DNA of 64,000 nt, from positions 44,848 to 108,847 of IMG/VR virus record IMGVR_UViG_3300025929_000013, one strand, 5' to 3'. A program made the position numbers and the translations under genes. Within the stretch, counting starts at the first letter, position 1. Each line of letters opens with the position of its first letter. The notes beneath the pieces were generated by a model. That model searched no databases. It saw only the letters and a program-made list of their open reading frames with translations, and was not told the DNA's origin. This DNA comes from a virus. Below, one piece after another: positions 33,685 to 43,119 of the stretch.

Positions 33685-34898
33685 GCGCCGCTGCCGTAGA
33701 ACGCCGCCCGCCACGCCGAGCCGCTGAGCACCATCGCGCCGGGCGCCGGGGCCACCGGGCGCGGGCTGGTCAGGTTCAGGGCGCCCTCCTGGTCGCGGCC
33801 GAGCTCAAGGTCGATGTGGTAGGTGTTGTGGGCTTTGAGCAGCGGGTCGAGGGTGATGCGGTGGGTGGCCTGGCAGATGCGCCACAGGCCCTGGTCGGCG
33901 CCGGGCAGCGCGCGCCCGGCCAGGCGCACGGTGCGTCCCGGGCGCAGGCGGGTGTCGCCGTCGCAGCTCGCGCAGGCGCTGACCCAGTAGCGCTGGGTGG
34001 ACATCGCCGCGTTGGCGATGTCCTGGGCCTCGGCGTAGGAGGAGGCCACGGAGCCCTTGACCACCCGGGCGAACGCGGGCGGCGCGCTGGCGCCGGGTGA
34101 GGTGCGCGTCGGGATGGCGGAGGCGGTGGCCAGCTGCCCCGAGGAGCTGCGCAGGGTGTTGGCGCTGTACGAGGTCAGATACGAGCCGCTCGGGTCGGTC
34201 TCGCCCACGGTGGACTCGAACGCGCTCAGGGTGTCCCACACCCCGGGCTGCATGTCGCGGCGCAGCACCGGCGCGGAGAAACCCGCGGGGTCGATCGAGA
34301 CGGCCGGGTCGACGAAGTACACCAGGGAGTTGTCCACCCAGCACTGGAAGCCCACCTGGGCGGCGAGGTCCTGGAGGAAGGAGAAGTCCGAGACGGCGGC
34401 CTGGGTCTTGGCCGGGAAGATGCGGGGGCTGGGGGTGACGTAGGCGGCCAGCTGGTTCGCGGCGGCGATCTGGCGCGCGATCGCGGAGCCGGTGGTGTTC
34501 AGGAAGGAGCGGCTCACCGCGTTCTGCATCGGCATCGAGGACCCGGTCAGGGTGTACTGCACCGGCAGGGTCACCATCCCGGCGATGCGCGAGACGCCCT
34601 GGGTGCTCAGTTTCCGATGGCTCGCGACATACCCGTAGAAGTCGTAGGAGTCCGCGGGCGAGGAGGCGTAGGTGAAGTGCACCGGGGTGCGGTCCGCGAT
34701 GATCATCGAGGAGGGTACTGACTGCTCCAGCGCCTGGCGGTCCGCGGTGACCGGGGTCAGGACCGTGAGCTGCGCGATCGCGTGCTCGCCGACCGCGAGG
34801 CGGATCTGGGCGGCGACCGGCAGCCGGTGCGAGTCCAGCGCGGGGCTGCGCACGGTGAGGGCCGGGGCGAACGCGGGGGCGGGCAGGATGCTAGGCAT
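33681..34898 (-). CDS. gp27/gpD-like baseplate hub protein
   Basis: 405 aa. Late-control-D type layout: N-terminal beta barrel (IRLAVGEHAIAQLTVL), ARQIAAANQLAAYVTP...DFSFLQDLAAQVGFQCWVDN near residues 145-185, and a C-terminal WRICQATHRITLDPLLKAHNTYHIDLELGR. Forms the tail tube-tip hub. Confidence 0.78.
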   Translation of the reverse strand: MPSILPAPAFAPALTVRSPALDSHRLPVAAQIRLAVGEHAIAQLTVLTPVTADRQALEQSVPSSMIIADRTPVHFTYASSPADSYDFYGYVASHRKLSTQGVSRIAGMVTLPVQYTLTGSSMPMQNAVSRSFLNTTGSAIARQIAAANQLAAYVTPSPRIFPAKTQAAVSDFSFLQDLAAQVGFQCWVDNSLVYFVDPAVSIDPAGFSAPVLRRDMQPGVWDTLSAFESTVGETDPSGSYLTSYSANTLRSSSGQLATASAIPTRTSPGASAPPAFARVVKGSVASSYAEAQDIANAAMSTQRYWVSACASCDGDTRLRPGRTVRLAGRALPGADQGLWRICQATHRITLDPLLKAHNTYHIDLELGRDQEGALNLTSPRPVAPAPGAMVLSGSAWRAAFYGSGA

Positions 34899-35166
34899 CG
34901 GGGATCCTGATCACGGTGCCCTGCGGGACGCTGAGCCAGTTCGCGATCTGGGGGTTGGCGTCCGCGAACACCCACCACAGCGCCTCCGCGCCGTAGAAGC
35001 GCTTGGCGACCAGGTCGACGCGGTCGTGCGCACCCCAGGTGTAGTACTGCACCGTGTAGGTCACGCCCTGCGGGGTCAGCGGCAGGATCGTGGGACGGGT
35101 GGTGCCCGCGGCGTCGGTGAGCGGGACGACGGTGTTGCGCGTGTAGCGCGAGGAGGAGGAGATCAT
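34891..35166 (-). CDS. LysM-type baseplate protein (gpX/gp53-like)
   Basis: 91 aa. YTVQYYTWGAHDRVDLVAKRFYGAEALWWVFADANPQI...LSVPQGTVIRIP is a LysM fold of the kind that joins hub and wedge. Start at 35166 overlaps the next gene's end (ATGAT); the open frame extends upstream but without a ribosome-binding site. Confidence 0.78.
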   Translation of the reverse strand: MISSSSRYTRNTVVPLTDAAGTTRPTILPLTPQGVTYTVQYYTWGAHDRVDLVAKRFYGAEALWWVFADANPQIANWLSVPQGTVIRIPDA

Positions 35167-35915
35167 GCCGGGCTCGCCTGGGGCAGCAGGGTGAAGGACA
35201 GCGCCACGGCGCAGCGCATCGGCGTCATATTGGCCGAGAAATGAGTGTATTGAACATCGATACCTGATATGTAGCCGTAATAGGACAGGGAGTTCTGCGC
35301 GTACGCCGCGCCGAAATGGACCCACGCCGGGACCTGCTGCATGGGCCCGGTGACGTTGCTCTTCTGCGGATTGTTGTTGGCGTCGGTCCAGCTCACGCTC
35401 GCAACCTGCGTGGTGATCCCGGAAATCCTTTTCAGCGCGTTGACGTCGGCCAGGACGCCGATCTGGCGCGGGTCCTCCGCGGCGAACCGCCCGCCCGGCA
35501 GCGGGAACTGGTCAGGATAACTGTTCGGCAGGTTGGGGCCCTGCGGGATGCCCGTGTTGACTTCGAACGTGCGGTCGAACAGCAGGCTGAAGCTGAGGGT
35601 GGAGGCCAGCCCGATCAGGTAGACCCCGTTGTCCAGGGGGCTGCGGTTGTACTGCGGCAGGGTCAGGTTGGTGGCCGAGGAGTCGATCGTGTACGTGGTC
35701 TCCACCATCGACGGGTTGTATAAGAAAGCACATGCATATACGGGCGCGTTGTCTCCCGAGTAGTAGCTCTTGTCCTGTTTGATGTAGCCGCGCTGGAGGT
35801 TGTTGATCTCCTGCGGGAACAGGGTGCCCTTGGGCTGGACCGCGGTGGTGCCGATCAGCGGCAGCTGCAAGATCCTCGGGTCGAACGCCGCTTGCGGCCA
35901 GGCGTCCTCGATCAC
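35163..35915 (-). CDS. baseplate/tail tube-associated protein
   Basis: 250 aa, GTG start preceded by GAGGTGACA. Beta-rich, with an ISGIDVQYTHFSANMTPMRCAVALSFTLL C-terminus like tube-initiator proteins. Directly between the tape measure and the LysM protein, so baseplate assembly is likely. Confidence 0.65.
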   Translation of the reverse strand: MIEDAWPQAAFDPRILQLPLIGTTAVQPKGTLFPQEINNLQRGYIKQDKSYYSGDNAPVYACAFLYNPSMVETTYTIDSSATNLTLPQYNRSPLDNGVYLIGLASTLSFSLLFDRTFEVNTGIPQGPNLPNSYPDQFPLPGGRFAAEDPRQIGVLADVNALKRISGITTQVASVSWTDANNNPQKSNVTGPMQQVPAWVHFGAAYAQNSLSYYGYISGIDVQYTHFSANMTPMRCAVALSFTLLPQASPA

Positions 35916-35928
35916 GCTGTCACCTCGC

Positions 35929-38900
35929 TCACAGTCCCACCGCCATCTGCTTGATCCGCGGGTCGTTCGCGATCGCGGTGACGAACTGGTTCGCGGCGGC
36001 ATTCGCGGCCTGTGCGGTGGCGTTCGGGATGGTGACCTGCACGCTGCCGGGCGCGAACTGCAACACGACCCCGCCCGCTGATTTCCCGCCGCCGGTGCCG
36101 GGGGAGTAGAGGCTGTTTTTCAGCAGCTCGTCGCGAATCGTGCTGGCGGGGTCGGCGGGCACCACCATCTCGCCCTTGTGCAGTGCGGCGGTCTGGTCTT
36201 CCGGTACTGACCAGGCCCCGCTCTTGTATCCGACATAGCCGCGCCCCGCGTTGACGGCGACCACCCCGGGCACTTTGTCCAGGCTGCCGTAGCGGGCGAT
36301 GGCGTATTTGGCGCCCGCGATGATGTTGTCGACCGGGTTCCAAATATCCGTATGTCCGGCCATGGCGTAGCTCTTGAACGTCGAGGGGATCGTCTGCATG
36401 ATCCCCTCGCTCGGGTGCCCCGCCATGGCGTTGCTGTCCGTCAAGTTGATGGACCAGGGGTCGCCGCCGCTCTCGTGCTGGGCGATGATGTTGATGTCGC
36501 TCGCGTCCGAGGTCGGCAGCCCGGCGATCGCGAGGGCGGTGTTGATCCAGGAGGCCAGGGTGCCCGGCGGTTTGGCGCCGGTGGGGACGGCGTAGCTGTG
36601 CCCGAACTTGTCGGTCACCTTCCCGTTCACGGCGCCGGGTCCGAGGTTCGCGCCGGATTGCGGGTCGACGTTGTTCGTGCCCGCGGAGTTGTTCTGGGTC
36701 TTGGTCGGCGGCGCGTACTTACCCGACAGGGCGGTCGAGAGGGCGTCGACCTCGTTGATCGAGCCGTTGGGGCCGACCAGCTGTGGGGCCGCGGTGCCGG
36801 TGGCGCCGTTGCCGCCGGTGGCCGCCGCGTTCTGCCCGGCGCTGTCGCCGCCCCCGCCCACCACCCGCCGCATGGTGGGGAACTCCTTGGGCGAATAGGC
36901 GCGCCGGTTGACGTTCACCCCCGAGTGTGGGGCTTCGACCAGCATCCCGCCCCCGACGCACATGGCGACATGGCCGGGTTCCGGGAACATCAGGTCGCCG
37001 GGTGCCTCGGCGCCGGGGGTGACCGGGGAGCCGATGGTCATCTGCGCCTGGCTGGTGCGCGGGATCGAGACCCCGCCGCTCTTGTACGCCGCCTGCGTCA
37101 GGCCCGAGCAGTCATAAGCGTCCGGCCCTGTGGCGCCCCACTGATACGGCTTGCCGACCTGCGCGAGGACGAAGGACACGGCGGCGCGCGCGGCACCGGC
37201 GCCCGCGGTGGATGCGCCCTTGGCCGGGGTCACCCCGCTGGGGGCGCCGCCGACGGGCGTGCTGGTCGACGCGCCGGAACCCAGCCCGTAGGTGGTGATG
37301 CCCGGGTTCAGTCCGTTGCTGGTGTTCAGGGGGTTGGTCTGGGCGGTACTGAACGCCTGGGGGTTGGTCGGGGTGTTGACACGGTCCTTGTGCCAGTCCC
37401 ACAGCGACTGGGCCAGGCCGACCGTGCCACCGATGACGCCGCCGACCACGGTGCCTTCGGGTCCGAACATCGACCCGATCAGCGCCCCGGACCCGGCCAT
37501 GCCCGCGATGTTGACCCCGGTGCGCGCCAGTTCGCGGCCGTTGCTTGCGCCCGGCCCGGCGTGGGAGATGCCCTGCGCGAGCTGCCCGGTGGCGTATGCA
37601 CCGCCGAGTCCGGCCCCGATGACGCCGAGCGCGCCGAGCCCGGCCGCGCCCTCGGACAGGCCCATCATCCCGAAGCGGCTGGCGAAGGTGTCGCCCATGC
37701 CCTGGAACAAACCCCCGGCGCCGAGCCGTCCCAGGCCCCCGCGCAGGAACCCTGCCCCGCCGCGCCACGCCGCTCCTCCGAGCGCCAGGCCGCCGAGCTG
37801 GGTGGCCGTGCCCGCGACCCCGCCGAGGATGCCCCCCACGCCCCCGCCGCCACCGCCCAGGCGCCCGGCGGTGTAACCGCCCGACAGGGCTCCTAGGCCG
37901 TTGGTGAACCCGGGGAACGTGGACGCGAAACCCCCCGCGGTGGCCAAACCGGAACCCACGCCGGTGTCGTTCAGGATCGTGCTCAGGGCCTGGTTGAAGG
38001 AGTTCAGGAGGTTGACCGAGTCCTGGAGCGAGGAGTTGAAGTCACCGTACTGATCAGCGGTGCGCCCGGCCTTGGTCGCCTGGAGGTTCTTGATGTCCTG
38101 CACGGTGGTGGCGCCCATGCCGTACTGCGAGAGCTGCGACATCGCGCCCTTGTCGCCGCGCGACGCCTTGGTCATCAGGTCGTTGAGCTGCCCGGGGGTG
38201 GCGCCCTTGCCGATCGCGGTGTTGTACTGCTGCAAATAGCCGGTCAGCATCTGGGTCGTGCCCGGCGCCCACCCCGCCTGCGCCCCCAGGTAGCTCAGGT
38301 TGGCGTTGAGCGACCCGCCGGGGCCCAGGGCGGCGGCCAGGGTGCCGGGGGACACCGACTTCTGGCCGCGGAAGGTGCGCGAGAAGACGTTCTGCGCCAG
38401 GGCGAGGGGGTCGGCCTGCACGCCGCCCGCGCCGATCGGCTGCTGGTAGCCCAGTTGCAGCGCGGCCATGTTCGAGCGCGGCGAGTAGATCGACGCGAGG
38501 GAGGTGGCGACCTGCGTCTGCGACATGTAGGGGTTGGCGTAACCCATCTTGTACATGCCGGACTGCGCGGTGAACCACGCCTTGTTCGCGGTGCCGTCGG
38601 TGTTCTGCATCGTCGCGCCCGAGTAGTAGTTCAGGATCGACGCGGCGCTCGCGGCGTCGCCGATGCTGGACGCGGTGACGTTGAGGTTCGTGCCCGAGGT
38701 GCCGTAGATCGCGGACACCGCGCGCTGGGCGGTTGCGGCGTAGCCCCCGGGGCCGATCCCGGAGTTGAGGACCCCCTGGTAGGCGGCGCGGTCCATGGTC
38801 AGGATGTTGGGCGTGGTGCGCTGGGCGTACCCGGTCAGCATGTGGAAGCCGCCGGTGACCGCCATGCCCGCGGCCATGCCGCGCATCGACGGCCCGCCGT

Positions 38901-39264
38901 CGCCCCCGCCGTTGCCGCCCCCGGGCTGTCCGCCGCCCAGGCGGTAGCCGATGTTCTCGAAGACGTTGCCCATGGTGCGCATGGGCTGCCCGCTGGGGGC
39001 GCGCGGCGCATAGCCCCCGCCGGTCGCGCCGGAGGACGGGTTGGTCGCGCGCACCCCGGAGGAGGACGCGGAGGAGGAGGCGCGCCGGTAGTCGGCCATG
39101 GCGTCGGTGATCAGGCCGCCCAGTCCCCGGAGGAACCCGGAGAAGCTGCGGTCGGCCTGGTCCACGGTGCGCTGGAAGTTGTTGCTGCCCGCGCCCACCG
39201 CGTTCGCCGCGACCGGTGCCTCGGGGGTCAGGCGCGGGTCGGGGACGATCGGCTGCTCGCTCAC
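35929..39264 (-). CDS. tape measure protein with NlpC/P60 and transglycosylase domains
   Basis: 1111 aa, alanine/glycine-rich with hydrophobic stretches (residues 455-620). An NlpC/P60 cysteine peptidase domain is centred on DCSGL near residue 720, with the histidine in GHVAMC near 765. An SLT-type lysozyme domain follows at AQHESGGDPWSINL...SEGIMQTIPSTF near residue 930. It sets tail length and probably cuts the wall during infection. Both catalytic cores look intact. Confidence 0.9.
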   Translation of the reverse strand: MSEQPIVPDPRLTPEAPVAANAVGAGSNNFQRTVDQADRSFSGFLRGLGGLITDAMADYRRASSSASSSGVRATNPSSGATGGGYAPRAPSGQPMRTMGNVFENIGYRLGGGQPGGGNGGGDGGPSMRGMAAGMAVTGGFHMLTGYAQRTTPNILTMDRAAYQGVLNSGIGPGGYAATAQRAVSAIYGTSGTNLNVTASSIGDAASAASILNYYSGATMQNTDGTANKAWFTAQSGMYKMGYANPYMSQTQVATSLASIYSPRSNMAALQLGYQQPIGAGGVQADPLALAQNVFSRTFRGQKSVSPGTLAAALGPGGSLNANLSYLGAQAGWAPGTTQMLTGYLQQYNTAIGKGATPGQLNDLMTKASRGDKGAMSQLSQYGMGATTVQDIKNLQATKAGRTADQYGDFNSSLQDSVNLLNSFNQALSTILNDTGVGSGLATAGGFASTFPGFTNGLGALSGGYTAGRLGGGGGGVGGILGGVAGTATQLGGLALGGAAWRGGAGFLRGGLGRLGAGGLFQGMGDTFASRFGMMGLSEGAAGLGALGVIGAGLGGAYATGQLAQGISHAGPGASNGRELARTGVNIAGMAGSGALIGSMFGPEGTVVGGVIGGTVGLAQSLWDWHKDRVNTPTNPQAFSTAQTNPLNTSNGLNPGITTYGLGSGASTSTPVGGAPSGVTPAKGASTAGAGAARAAVSFVLAQVGKPYQWGATGPDAYDCSGLTQAAYKSGGVSIPRTSQAQMTIGSPVTPGAEAPGDLMFPEPGHVAMCVGGGMLVEAPHSGVNVNRRAYSPKEFPTMRRVVGGGGDSAGQNAAATGGNGATGTAAPQLVGPNGSINEVDALSTALSGKYAPPTKTQNNSAGTNNVDPQSGANLGPGAVNGKVTDKFGHSYAVPTGAKPPGTLASWINTALAIAGLPTSDASDINIIAQHESGGDPWSINLTDSNAMAGHPSEGIMQTIPSTFKSYAMAGHTDIWNPVDNIIAGAKYAIARYGSLDKVPGVVAVNAGRGYVGYKSGAWSVPEDQTAALHKGEMVVPADPASTIRDELLKNSLYSPGTGGGKSAGGVVLQFAPGSVQVTIPNATAQAANAAANQFVTAIANDPRIKQMAVGL

Positions 39265-39410
39265 GACGCGCTCGCCCTCCTTTCGGCGTCGTACCTGGCC
39301 AGGGACATCCAGTAGCGGCGCTCACGCGCGGTGAGCGCCTTGATCTCCGTCAGCGTCCAGCCCGGGTGGACCCGGGCGAGGATCGAGGTGGTGCGGTAGA
39401 CCTCTGCCAC
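39261..39410 (-). CDS. small protein before tape measure
   Basis: 49 aa from a GTG at 39410, 4 nt after the preceding stop. Content (VYRTTSILARVHPGWTLTEIKALTARERRYW) is typical of the short second tail-assembly-chaperone-like gene found before tape measures. No slippery site is evident. Confidence 0.6.
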   Translation of the reverse strand: MAEVYRTTSILARVHPGWTLTEIKALTARERRYWMSLARYDAERRASAS

Positions 39411-39414
39411 CGAG

Positions 39415-40263
39415 CTAGATGCGAAACAGATCGCCCGCGGAGACGGGGACGGCAACCTCCTGTCCGCACTCCTGGTGCGTCATGGTGATCTCGTCGTAGC
39501 GGGGCCCGTAGGTGTTCTCGGTGACCGCGTCCAGCAGGGCCTTGCGATCCGCCAGGCCGAGCGAGCGCGCCAGGGCCATCGACCCGGACACCGCGCTCTT
39601 GCCGGGCAGCTCGCAGGACACGATCACCCGCGAGAGCAGCAGCGTGTTCTGCTCCGGCACGGTCAGCTCGCGCCCGTCGAACTCCATCTGGTCGTGGCCG
39701 GTGGGCTGGCGCAGCTGCGCGTGCCCGCCGCCGCGCAGCTCGACCTCGAACACCCGGCACACCGGGTCCTCGGGGCCTTTGATCTCCACCTGGCCCAGGT
39801 GCACCGTCAGGTCCGAGAGCGCGCTGCACTGCGGGCAGCGAAAGCGCGGTACTGAGAGCGTGTCGCCGTAGGTCGCCATCCGGATCGCCAGCAGCAGGGT
39901 GTCGCGGTCCGCGGCTGTGAGCTCGCGCAGCAGCTCCTTGGTCGCCGGGGTGTCGCCGATCTCGACGGTGCCGAGCGAGACGACGGTGTCCATCCAGCGC
40001 AGGTAGCTGCCCGAGACCCTGGCCAGGGCCTCGTCGTCCGCGCCCGTCAGCTCCCGCACCCGCGCGGTGCGCAGCGCCCGCCCGTCCTGCAAGCGCCCGA
40101 AGGGCAGGCGCACGGTGGTGTCCGGCGGCGCCGCGAGCTCCGGCTCGGTGGCCGGGCCGAACGCGCTCTCGATCGCCGCCGCGATGCCGCCGGGGTTCTC
40201 GCTCGCCTTGAAGGCGGTGGCCTGCCCCCCGAAGGCGTCGAAACTCCCGCGGTCGTAGTCCAT
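39415..40263 (-). CDS. tail assembly chaperone / baseplate hub assembly protein
   Basis: 282 aa. Residues 60-200 hold the T4 gp26/51-type pattern (RELTGADDEALARVSGS...DRDTLLLAIRMATYGDTL...FRCPQCSALS), with CPQC and a later Cys that may bind zinc. Lies between tube and tape measure, the usual chaperone slot. Confidence 0.7.
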   Translation of the reverse strand: MDYDRGSFDAFGGQATAFKASENPGGIAAAIESAFGPATEPELAAPPDTTVRLPFGRLQDGRALRTARVRELTGADDEALARVSGSYLRWMDTVVSLGTVEIGDTPATKELLRELTAADRDTLLLAIRMATYGDTLSVPRFRCPQCSALSDLTVHLGQVEIKGPEDPVCRVFEVELRGGGHAQLRQPTGHDQMEFDGRELTVPEQNTLLLSRVIVSCELPGKSAVSGSMALARSLGLADRKALLDAVTENTYGPRYDEITMTHQECGQEVAVPVSAGDLFRI

Positions 40264-40283
40264 GTCGGTTCCCTTGTTCTAGG

Positions 40284-40871
40284 TCAGTTGGGCGGCGCGA
40301 CGGAGTCACCGGATCCGGGCTTCTGGGCGAAGTTGACGTCCCACCCCTCATGGGCGAGTGTCATCTGGCTGACAAGGAACCCGTTCCCTGCCGCGTCAAG
40401 GTCCGTAAATGAAACCTGTGTTGGCCAAGCGTTGTATACGCGGAAAGCGGCCTTGACCGTGACGTTCGCCGCGGTGACCGGGTGGTCCAGCACGAGGATG
40501 TCGATGTTCGAGCGGAAGTCCTGGTCGTTGGTCCAGTTGCCGGTGCCCTGCTGAACCAGGAACAGGGCCTTGATCCAGTCGAGCGCCGGGGCGTCCCCGA
40601 GGATCACGCCTTTCTGCAACACCAACGGCCCAAAATCGCTCTGACCTGGCATCTTTTGCGTAGTCACGTTATACGCACCTTGACGGTAAGCAATGATGTC
40701 CGTCTGCATCCCGAGCCCGGACACGCTCATGAAGCCGATCGGAACCGGCGTCGCGCTGCCCCCTGAACCGAAGACAGGGTGGTTAATTATGACGTGGAAT
40801 TTAAAATTCCGAAGCGGGTCGCTAGCGTAATTCGCGAAGGACGGCGACTGGGTGACCGTGCTGGTGGCCAT
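40284..40871 (-). CDS. tail tube protein
   Basis: 195 aa, T4 gp19 type: NFKFHVIIN...VSGLGMQTDIIAYRQGAYN...QKMPGQSDFGPLVLQKGV, ending WDVNFAQKPGSGD. Forms the inner tube of the contractile tail. Its ribosome-binding site lies in a hairpin that separates it from the sheath gene. Confidence 0.9.
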   Translation of the reverse strand: MATSTVTQSPSFANYASDPLRNFKFHVIINHPVFGSGGSATPVPIGFMSVSGLGMQTDIIAYRQGAYNVTTQKMPGQSDFGPLVLQKGVILGDAPALDWIKALFLVQQGTGNWTNDQDFRSNIDILVLDHPVTAANVTVKAAFRVYNAWPTQVSFTDLDAAGNGFLVSQMTLAHEGWDVNFAQKPGSGDSVAPPN

Positions 40872-40876
40872 CTGCT

Positions 40877-40917
40877 CCCCCTCTCGGGGATCATGCGACG
40901 ATCAGGGACCGAGGGGG
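40877..40917 (-). promoter_or_regulatory. hairpin masking tail-tube RBS
   Basis: Stem of 7 bp (40877-40883 with 40911-40917) plus 2 bp after a bulge. The GGGGGAG ribosome-binding site of the tube gene is in its 3' arm. No T-run follows. Confidence 0.45.
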
Positions 40918-40920
40918 TTG

Positions 40921-42456
40921 TCATGCCAGGTTGGAGGCGACCTGGGTCGTGCTGTCGAAGAGGCCGATCGAGATCACGACGTACTCCGCCGGATTCGAGA
41001 GGGCAACGCCGACCGAGACGTTGACCTGCCCGACCGAGCTGGTCGCCGGGGTGTTGTTGGTCTGGTCGCACACCACCCAGTACGCCGTGCTGGCCTGGGT
41101 GGAGGCGAAGTAGCCCGCCTGCATCAAGGCACTGAGCTGCTGGTTCACCACCGAGTTGATCTTGCCCCACAGGATGTAGTTGTTGGGCTGGGCGATCGCG
41201 AATTGCAGGGAGCGCTTGAACAGGTTCTCGATGTACATCAGGGTGCGGCGCACCGAGATGTAGCGGCTCGGCATCCCATAAGCCAGTGTACGTACACCCA
41301 TGATGCAGTAGCCGTACTGGGGGACCTGGCGGATGATGTTGATGCCGTCGGTGTTGAGGGTGTCCAGGTCCGCCGCGGCGAACACGGTGTCCACGCTCAC
41401 GGTGTTGGCCAGCGCCGTGGTCACCCCGCCCGGCGAGAGATAGGTCCCCTTGGCGGCGTCCGCGGCGGCGAACTGCCCGAGCACCGCTCCGCCCGGCGGC
41501 AGCGTGCGCACCGCGCCCACGGCCAGGGAGCTGGGGTCGTTGACCACGAGCCAGGGCCCGTACGCCGCGGCGTAGGAGGTCTGGGTGAACGGGGTGCCGG
41601 ACCCCGCGTTCGGGGCCAGCGCCTCGTAGGCGGCCACCGTCGCCGAGTAGGTGGAGCTGGCCTGCGGCATGTCCACGACCAGGAACACGTTGCCCTGCGC
41701 CGCCGCCCAGGAGGTCAGCGAGTTGATCGTCGCCGCGGTACTGATGCCGGGCAGGTTCAGGTTGATGATGCCCTGCACGCTGGCCAGCTGTTCGGCCGCC
41801 GTGACCAGGTTCGGGGTCGCGACCCCGTCCGCGCCGGAGGCGAGGGGGGTGTTGGCCTGCACCGCGGGGGTCTGCGCCGTGGTCCACGGGCTCACGCTGG
41901 AGGTGTAGGCCATTGTGATCGTCTGCGACCCGGAGACCGGCGAGTTGATCAGGGGGATGATGTAGCGGGGGTCGGCCGGGTTGAAGGTGACCGCGGTGTA
42001 GCGCTCCACGACGTTGCCCGTGGTCCCGACCGCGACGCTCATGTCGAAGAACCCGCTCGACGCCGCGCCGGAGGCCGTGATGGAGATCCAGATGTTGTTG
42101 CTGGAGACCCCCACCGACTTGGCGGTGATGGTCACCAGCGACGCCGGGGTGCCCTGCTGGTCCATCAGCGTGACGTGCCCGGCGACCGCGTCCGACGCGG
42201 TGGCGCGCACGATCCAGCAGCCGTTCCCGCCATTGGTGAAATATTGATACACGGCGAAGGGCAGCAGGTCGATACCGTTGCCGAACCCGCCGTACGCGGC
42301 GGAGTACTGACCCCAGGAGGTCACCAGCTGCGGGGTGCTGGGGCCGTAGGTGCAGGTGCCGCAGAAGGCCGCGAGCGCGGCGCCGCTGTCCTCCACGCCC
42401 GCCGGAAGCGGGGTGAGGGTCTCCTGGATGTAAACCCCGGGACGACCGAGGGCCAT
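40921..42456 (-). CDS. tail sheath protein
   Basis: 511 aa. N-terminus ALGRPGVYIQETLTPLP...GTCTYGPSTPQLVTSW, and the C-terminal sheath domain YISVRRTLMYIENLFKRSLQFAIAQPNN...WVVCDQTNNTPA are both classical. Contracts to drive the tube through the envelope; the clearest sign that this phage is a myovirus. Confidence 0.95.
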   Translation of the reverse strand: MALGRPGVYIQETLTPLPAGVEDSGAALAAFCGTCTYGPSTPQLVTSWGQYSAAYGGFGNGIDLLPFAVYQYFTNGGNGCWIVRATASDAVAGHVTLMDQQGTPASLVTITAKSVGVSSNNIWISITASGAASSGFFDMSVAVGTTGNVVERYTAVTFNPADPRYIIPLINSPVSGSQTITMAYTSSVSPWTTAQTPAVQANTPLASGADGVATPNLVTAAEQLASVQGIINLNLPGISTAATINSLTSWAAAQGNVFLVVDMPQASSTYSATVAAYEALAPNAGSGTPFTQTSYAAAYGPWLVVNDPSSLAVGAVRTLPPGGAVLGQFAAADAAKGTYLSPGGVTTALANTVSVDTVFAAADLDTLNTDGINIIRQVPQYGYCIMGVRTLAYGMPSRYISVRRTLMYIENLFKRSLQFAIAQPNNYILWGKINSVVNQQLSALMQAGYFASTQASTAYWVVCDQTNNTPATSSVGQVNVSVGVALSNPAEYVVISIGLFDSTTQVASNLA

Positions 42457-42466
42457 GGTGGTGCTC

Positions 42467-43081
42467 CTACTCTGGGCTCGCCCCGATGGGCTCGACGGTC
42501 AGGTTCAGGTCGGTCGCCGGGACGGGAGTGTCGATCGGGGCCCAGAGCAGCTCGGCGACGGTGCGGATGCGCCAGACCGCGCGCAGCAGGCGCTTGCCCT
42601 GCTCGTCGCGCACGGCGTCGGTGTCGGGGCCGCCTACGACATCCAGGCGGCGCACCGTGTTGTCCTGCGGAACGACCAGGTAGCCGTAGCGCGGAGGCAG
42701 GAGATCGAAGGTGGTCAGCTGCGCGAGCAGCGCGGTGAGATGCAGCGCCTTGCGACACAGCAGGGTGACCGAGTAGTCCAAGAACATGGGGATCGGGAAC
42801 TCGCTCCAGTAGGGCGAGGCCGCCATCCCCGGCGCCCCGGGGTAGGAGCGGTAGCCCTCGGGGACGTAGGGGATCTGGATGTACCCGGTGTGCGCCCGCG
42901 CCGGATCGAAGACCTCGTCGACCCGGTCCAGGATGATCAGTGGGAAGCTCTGGTCGGCGTATGCGTTCTCCGGCGCGCGGTAGCGCACGGTGACCGGGCG
43001 CGCGTCGTCGTTGACGTCGGCGACCGTCAGGCCCTGGAGCTTGGCCTTGACCGCCATGTCCTCGTTGCGGAACAGGGGCAT
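42467..43081 (-). CDS. neck/tail terminator-region protein
   Basis: 204 aa. Position between head-tail connectors and sheath suits a tail terminator or neck protein. Contains the strand-rich AVKAKLQGLTVADVN...RYRAPENAY...FPLIILDRVDEVFDPA and IPMFLDYSVTLLCRKALHLTAL, where MFLDYSVTL resembles tail-completion proteins. ATG at 43081 overlaps the stop of a 12-codon leader peptide. Confidence 0.65.
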   Translation of the reverse strand: MPLFRNEDMAVKAKLQGLTVADVNDDARPVTVRYRAPENAYADQSFPLIILDRVDEVFDPARAHTGYIQIPYVPEGYRSYPGAPGMAASPYWSEFPIPMFLDYSVTLLCRKALHLTALLAQLTTFDLLPPRYGYLVVPQDNTVRRLDVVGGPDTDAVRDEQGKRLLRAVWRIRTVAELLWAPIDTPVPATDLNLTVEPIGASPE

Positions 43082-43119
43082 CAGCGCCGCCCGACTCGAA
43101 GGCGCGCGCGTGCGAACAT
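43081..43119 (-). CDS. 12-codon leader peptide
   Basis: ATG with a strong GAAGGAGG 5 nt upstream opens MFARARLRVGRR and stops at a TGA that overlaps the next ATG (TGATG). The downstream gene has no ribosome-binding site of its own, so translational coupling is likely. Confidence 0.5.
   Translation of the reverse strand: MFARARLRVGRR

Noticed and set aside
39261-40263. Programmed -1 frameshift joining tail chaperone genes
   Set aside because: The second gene starts 4 nt after the first stop with its own GTG, and no slippery heptamer is visible near the junction.
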